Source: Flavobacterium frigidimaris
GTDB lineage: Bacteria > Bacteroidota > Bacteroidia > Flavobacteriales > Flavobacteriaceae
DNA length: 64,000 nt
Assembly: GCA_900129595.1 (NCBI GenBank)
Contig: FQWG01000002.1
Coordinates: 310,001 to 374,000, forward strand
Direction of reading: 5' to 3'
The notes beneath the pieces are model-generated. The model had not been told where the DNA came from, did not search any database, and worked only from the letters and a program-made list of their open reading frames with translations. Below are positions 60,918 through 64,000 of the stretch, piece by piece. The translations under genes were made by a program, and so were the position numbers. The first letter of the stretch is position 1. Each line of letters opens with the position of its first letter.

Positions 60918-60944
60918 TAGACTCTAAAACAACGGAGTATAGTC
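60918..60944. promoter_or_regulatory. Candidate C-box operator
   Basis: TAGACTC (60918-60924) and GAGTATAGTC (60935-60944) contain GACT and AGTC half-sites of the type bound by C proteins. They lie between the divergent C-protein gene (minus, start 60896) and the 89-aa gene (plus, start 60977). TATCTTTG (60956-60963) for the plus gene is immediately adjacent. Confidence 0.45.
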
Positions 60945-60955
60945 AGGTTTTTATT

Positions 60956-60963
60956 TATCTTTG
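60956..60963 (+). promoter_or_regulatory. TATCTTTG -7 element of the small divergent genes
   Basis: Exact match to TAnnTTTG, 13 bp before the ATG at 60977. No TTG box is found at the normal distance; that position is occupied by the candidate C-box. Confidence 0.5.
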
Positions 60964-60976
60964 AAATAAAATTCCT

Positions 60977-61246
60977 ATGTTAACCTTAAATGAAAAAATT
61001 CAGCATTTAGAAAATTACTTATCTCAACCAAATGAAAATTATGCAGATAGTTTTAAAGAAGATATTAATATGTTCATAGATGATTTTTCAGATCAAAATG
61101 AACTTTTAACTTTTCTAAATAACATTCACTCTTTAGAAGAAATTGAAAATTGGGTTGATAATTTATGCTCAAGAATTATTTTGAAGTTTGATTCTGAAGG
61201 AGAAGAAATAAATGATTTTATATATGATTATCTACAATTTGGTTAA
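60977..61246 (+). CDS. Acidic 89-aa protein next to McrBC
   Basis: Small soluble helical protein (MLTLNEKIQHLENYLSQPNE ... YDYLQFG) with about 20 Asp/Glu and only 4 Lys/Arg, hence strongly acidic. No family recognised. It is divergent from the C-protein/mcrBC operon, has its own -7 element, and is followed after 11 bp by a zinc-ribbon gene. Possible roles (immunity-like partner, DNA mimic, unrelated cargo) are speculation. Confidence 0.65.
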   Translation: MLTLNEKIQHLENYLSQPNENYADSFKEDINMFIDDFSDQNELLTFLNNIHSLEEIENWVDNLCSRIILKFDSEGEEINDFIYDYLQFG

Positions 61247-61257
61247 TTTTAAAAAAC

Positions 61258-61443
61258 ATGCTAGAATATTCAATCTTAGAAATACCAACTGTACTTAATC
61301 CGCCTATAGAACTTATAGATATAATTTACAATTGTCCTGTTTGTGATTACGAAATTGAAATCGATATGTTTGTTGATGATAATAGTTTTGTAAAATGTAA
61401 TGTATGCGAACACATAACAAAATTTAAAATTAAAAGAATCTGA
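61258..61443 (+). CDS. 61-aa zinc-ribbon-like protein
   Basis: Small protein whose second half has two Cys pairs, NCPVCDYEIEIDMFVDDNSF and KCNVCEH (spacing C-x2-C...C-x2-C), as in a zinc ribbon. The N-terminus is LEYSILEIPTVLNPPIELIDI. It starts 11 bp after the acidic 89-aa gene and is likely co-expressed with it. No known function; a nucleic-acid or protein contact via the ribbon is possible. Confidence 0.65.
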   Translation: MLEYSILEIPTVLNPPIELIDIIYNCPVCDYEIEIDMFVDDNSFVKCNVCEHITKFKIKRI

Positions 61444-61610
61444 ATTGTTAAAACACAATTGCAGAAAGACAAGTTTGAAAATCGCAACGGAGCTTCGACT
61501 TCGCTCAGCCTGACAATGTTGCGCTTCTCATTCTTCGAAATGACAAAGCAGGCGGAAAAAACAAAAAACCAAAAAAAGCCACTTTTCACAGTGGCTTTTC
61601 TCATTTTTAA
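61444..61610. repeat. MITE-family fragment and terminator
   Basis: CTTCGACTTCGCTCAG (61493-61508) and 'cattcttcgaaatgacaaag' (about 61531-61550) belong to the family of the 42344-42450 element and are inverted relative to the copy at 57602-57617, so the restriction genes lie between inverted fragments. A hairpin AAAAGCCACT/AGTGGCTTTT (61574-61599) can terminate both flanking transcripts. Confidence 0.6.
61574..61600. terminator. Bidirectional terminator
   Basis: AAAAGCCACT-tttcac-AGTGGCTTTT with flanking A and T runs, between the zinc-ribbon gene (plus) and the 77-aa gene (minus). Confidence 0.8.
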
Positions 61611-61844
61611 TTATTCAACATCCAGATAAGGATTTAGAATTTCTGCTAATTCATTGAGCCAATAAAAACCTTGTTCGAGGTTTGTTTTTTCGGTTTCGAG
61701 AGTTTCGCAATCCCGCATTATGCTTAAGGCGAGGATATAATTTAATTTTCTGATGGTTTTGGCCATTAGTTCAGGATCAATCGAATTGCTGAAGAAATCA
61801 GTTAACCGCAATTCGGTTTCTTTTGAAAGGGTGTTTATACTCAT
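61611..61844 (-). CDS. 77-aa hypothetical protein, paralogue of 42468-42701
   Basis: Small soluble helical protein (MSINTLSKETELRLTDFFSNSIDP ... FYWLNELAEILNPYLDVE), gap-free and about 58% identical by eye to the protein at 42468-42701. Conservation of both copies over the full length argues for a real gene family. The leader contains a structured element between two imperfect copies of the ribosome-binding/start region (61842-61861 and 61962-61983). A TATGTTTG -7 element (minus strand, 61987-61994) precedes it. Function unknown. Confidence 0.75.
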   Translation of the reverse strand: MSINTLSKETELRLTDFFSNSIDPELMAKTIRKLNYILALSIMRDCETLETEKTNLEQGFYWLNELAEILNPYLDVE

Positions 61845-62299
61845 AATCTTGCATTTTAGGAATTATAAAACCCGCGCAGGTTAGGTGTCCTACGCTGCAA
61901 GAGCGTTGCAGTTGTTTCCAATACCGCCACCATACCACACGGGCACAAAGTTTTTTTGAGATCATAAGTTCTTGCATTTAGGACTGCAAACATACGAAAA
62001 TCAAAAAAGTTACGGGTAATTTTCTTAGTTTTTAACTTGCTTATTATTACAGGGCTTCTCCCGAAGTCTCGGGACCTTCGGCCTGACAAAAAATACAATA
62101 AAAAAATCTGTTCTTATCCGCGTTTTCACGAAGTGAATCCGTTAAATCCGCGTTCGATAATAACATTTCTGAATCGCTAAGTCTGATAAAAAAATGGCCT
62201 TGAAATTCTCCAACATTTTTTCATAATGTTTTATTAACTCACTTGGCTTTTCATTCTAAAATAGATAGCTTTGAGAATAATCATTAAATATAAACCGAT
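61845..62299. other. Leader of the 77-aa gene and repeat-containing gap, no further gene
   Basis: From the 77-aa gene outward: direct repeat copy 1 (61842-61861), the structured element (61862-61961), direct repeat copy 2 (61962-61983), then TATGTTTG (minus, 61987-61994). Further on is a TCCCGAAGTCTCGGGA-like palindrome (62058-62073), an 'atccgcgttttcacgaagtgaatccgttaaatccgcg' repeat (62115-62153), and AT-rich DNA that should carry the hpf promoter. All three minus-strand frames are open across part of the structured element, but no coding signal is convincing. Confidence 0.5.
61862..61961 (-). ncRNA. Candidate structured RNA/insertion in the leader of the 77-aa gene
   Basis: On the minus strand CCCGTGTGG near the 5' end can pair with CCTGCGCGGG near the 3' end (about nine pairs including G-U), enclosing an ACGCT-cttgc-AGCGT hairpin (61892-61906) and a G-rich loop. 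The region is GC-rich compared with its surroundings and bounded by imperfect 20-bp direct repeats. Could be a regulatory leader, a small mobile element, or both. No known riboswitch class was recognised. Confidence 0.35.
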
Positions 62300-62614
62300 A
62301 TGAAAATTCAAATCAATACCGACAAGAACATCGAAGGACACGAAAGATTAGCAGCTTATTTTTCTGAAGAATTAGAAAAAGGTTTAGCGCGTTTTGAAGA
62401 AAAAATAACCCGCATCGAAGTACATTTTGGAGATGAAAATGGAGAAAAATTCAGCTTAAACGATAAAAAATGCGTAATTGAAGTTCGTGTAGCCAATTTA
62501 CAACCTTTAACCGTAACAGACCACTCCGAAACAATTGAAAAAGCGTTTAGCGGTGCTCTTGCCAAAGCAAAAAAATCACTTACTACGACTTTCGAAAAAC
62601 AGAAATCGTTTTAA
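62300..62614 (+). CDS. hpf: HPF/RaiA family ribosome-associated factor
   Basis: 104-aa protein of the ribosome hibernation factor family (YfiA/HPF/RaiA), short form. Signatures are EELEKGLARFEEKITRIEVHFGDENGEK and a beta strand KKCVIEVRVANLQPLTVTDHSETIEKAFSGALAKAKKSLTTTFEK. It binds the 30S subunit at the decoding region and favours 70S/100S inactivation in stationary phase. The C-terminal dimerisation domain of long HPF is absent. Confidence 0.87.
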   Translation: MKIQINTDKNIEGHERLAAYFSEELEKGLARFEEKITRIEVHFGDENGEKFSLNDKKCVIEVRVANLQPLTVTDHSETIEKAFSGALAKAKKSLTTTFEKQKSF

Positions 62615-62668
62615 TTTATATATATCAAATGCAAATGGCATTATCTCTAATCAGGATAATGCCATTTT

Positions 62669-63328
62669 TTATTTCAGCAATTTGGTCATTTCTTCCCACT
62701 GCAGTATTTTGACTTTTTCGTTGAGTTGGTCCGCACTCTTTACCATTGTTTTGGCGATATCGCTCGCTTCTATTCCTTTATATTTATTCATTTCTCCCAC
62801 AAACAACGGATTGATGAATTTGAATATTCCGATAAAGACTTTTTCCAGAGGCCGGCTTTCTTTTCTGTCTCCTAAAATCATCGATGGACGAAAGATATTG
62901 GTGTGATCTAAATTCAGATTGATAATATCCTGTTCGGTTTCGCCTTTCATCCTCGTATAAAATATTGACGATTTTGCATTTGCTCCAATTGCCGAAACCA
63001 GAAAAACTGCTTTTGCTCCGTTTTCTTTGGCCAGTTTTGCGGCTAAAACCGGATAATCATGATCGATTTGATAATAGAGTTTTTTATCCGGGGTTTTCTT
63101 TTGCGTGGTACCAAGCGCAATAAAAATTTCATCTGCCTGAATACCTTTTACAACTTCGGATAATGAATTATAATCTCCAATTATGGTTTTTAGTTTTGGA
63201 TGCTCAATGTTCAGCGCTGTCCTGACTACAATTATGACTTGCTCGTAATTGGCGTTATTCAACAATGTTTCGAGAATATAAGATCCTACTAATCCGCTTG
63301 CTCCGTATACAATTGCTTTTTTTATCAT
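62669..63328 (-). CDS. NAD(P)H-binding Rossmann-fold protein (HTATIP2/NmrA-like)
   Basis: 219-aa atypical short-chain reductase-type protein. The nucleotide-binding motif is YGASGLVGSYIL (GxxGxxG, residues 8-19). The segments EIFIALGTTQKKT, YPVLAAKLAKENGAKAVFLVSAIGA and YTRMKGETEQ (Y-x3-K) and RPSMILGDR follow, as in the HTATIP2/YbjT group. Substrate unknown. The start at 63328 (MIKKAIVYGASG) excludes 16 codons upstream that overlap repeat sequence. Confidence 0.87.
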   Translation of the reverse strand: MIKKAIVYGASGLVGSYILETLLNNANYEQVIIVVRTALNIEHPKLKTIIGDYNSLSEVVKGIQADEIFIALGTTQKKTPDKKLYYQIDHDYPVLAAKLAKENGAKAVFLVSAIGANAKSSIFYTRMKGETEQDIINLNLDHTNIFRPSMILGDRKESRPLEKVFIGIFKFINPLFVGEMNKYKGIEASDIAKTMVKSADQLNEKVKILQWEEMTKLLK

Positions 63329-64000
63329 AAGGCGATTTGTTTTCTCGAAGTTAGAAAATTTTGCCACAGATTTCACAGATTAGAATGATTAATATATTTT
63401 TGTCTCACGCAGATTTTGCAGATTTTTTTTCTGATCTATTTATATGCGGCTATCTTTTAAACACATAGAGACATAGATTTTGAATTCTTAAAATTATTTT
63501 ACCACAGATTAAAGGATTAAAATGATTAATCTACTTTCTATGTGTTAATTTTTTTTCATGGAGATTTTGAAGATGGCTTCGCCTGTCTGCTGTTGCTCAG
63601 GTCTTGGCAAAAAACAAACCTATAATTTTTAATTTACAGCTCCATAGGAGCGACATATTTATAGCTAATTTATTATCCGTCCCTAAAATCAGCTCCAGCG
63701 GTGCGGCATATGCTTTTTATCACGATTCAATATATCACCCCGACGGGGTTCTGGTGGGTGTTGTTTTTAATTTTCTATAAATATTTCGCTCCTATGGAGC
63801 TATAAATATAGTGTCATGCTGTTCTATAGATGTGCCGCACTGATGGAGCTATAGAAGCTATCATCCTGTTGTTTTCTATAAATATGTTGTCCCGATGGGA
63901 CTAAAATTAACTATGCTTCATTGGACAATTAAGATAATAATAACGCTTTTTGGTATTGTAAGAAGTAATTTTGCAGTCCCAAAAAAGGAACTCGTTTTTG
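63329..64000. repeat. Gene-free end of the window with clustered palindromic repeats
   Basis: 63360-63530 holds 'gccacagatttcacagattagaatgatt' and 'accacagattaaaggattaaaatgatt' units. 63638-63910 contains a cluster of short related units: 'gctccataggagcgacatatttatag', 'cccgacgggg', 'tataaatatttcgctcctatggagct', 'gccgcactgatggagctatag' and 'tataaatatgttgtcccgatgggac'. Near the end, TAATTTTG (63966-63973) may be a -7 element for a gene beyond the window. No coding sequence. Confidence 0.65.

Noticed and set aside
61862..61961. Structured element as an integron attC site
   Set aside because: A GTTAGGT-like core box is present, but no matching opposite core box or integrase was found, and it is not followed by a gene-cassette array.
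61856..62098. 80-codon open frame on the minus strand through the structured leader of the 77-aa gene
   Set aside because: Its codons run across unrelated sequence types (AT-rich spacer, promoter-like site, structured element), all three frames are open in part of the element, and it has no recognisable protein feature. Treated as a non-coding leader.
63638..63910. Palindromic unit cluster as a possible CRISPR array
   Set aside because: Units vary in sequence and length and the intervals are themselves related; no cas genes are visible.

Overview
The window looks like a chromosomal segment of a member of the Flavobacteriaceae, most likely Flavobacterium. It is AT-rich and carries Bacteroidota hallmarks: TonB-dependent outer-membrane proteins with a carboxypeptidase-regulatory-like N-terminal domain, a GLPGLI-family protein, TonB domains fused to BlaR1-like M56 proteins, a mevalonate pathway, and flavobacterial promoters (TTG/TTTG, about 18-20 nt, then TAnnTTTG). 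No rRNA, CRISPR array, insertion sequence or prophage was seen. Three tRNA genes are present: Leu(TAG) and two copies of Asp(GTC). All calls come from reading the sequence; no database search was run.

Layout. 0-9 kb: the end of a membrane protein, two GH13 alpha-glucan hydrolases, a glycerophosphodiesterase, a BaiN/HI0933-type flavoprotein, a HAD phosphatase, a tandem pair of secreted paralogues and TspO. 9-14.4 kb: an isoprenoid/lipid block (mvaD, mevalonate kinase, DUF502, UbiA-type prenyltransferase) and a pseudouridine synthase. 14.4-24.8 kb: small membrane and envelope proteins, ruvC, hemW, a cyclase-family hydrolase, GNAT, YjbR, PH-SHOCT and DUF4407. 25-29 kb: a TonB-dependent receptor with a beta-propeller phytase, a probable phosphate-scavenging pair. 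29.0-33.4 kb: an accessory block (outer-membrane barrel protein, GLPGLI protein, small Cys-containing secreted peptide, XRE regulator) bounded by two identical 36-bp terminator hairpins. 33.4-42 kb: pckA, DUF423, saccharopine dehydrogenase-like, a BlaI / M56-TonB / TonB cluster, a lipoprotein and an M20 dipeptidase. 42-50.6 kb: tRNA-Leu, a HAD mutase-like protein, an EmrAB-TolC type efflux operon with an AraC regulator, and a duplicated tRNA-Asp unit. 50.6-57.5 kb: DUF58, M1 aminopeptidase, thioredoxin, AsmA. 57.5-61.6 kb: a restriction island (C-protein-like regulator, McrB, McrC, two small divergent genes). 61.6-64 kb: a 77-aa orphan protein with a structured insertion in its leader, a ribosome hibernation factor, a Rossmann protein and a cluster of palindromic repeats.

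The most interesting features are: (i) the C-protein-controlled McrBC island with a C-box-like operator and two unknown small genes; (ii) the 36-bp-repeat-bounded OMP/GLPGLI/peptide/XRE block; (iii) three small genes (two four-helix-bundle, one GxxExxY) each wedged between housekeeping genes and flanked by its own inverted repeats, in one case of the same family as gene-free intergenic palindromes elsewhere in the window; and (iv) a roughly 100-bp structured element bounded by an imperfect 20-bp direct repeat at the start codon of the 77-aa gene. Intergenic DNA is unusually rich in dispersed palindromic repeats, which often create false N-terminal extensions; several starts were shortened for that reason.
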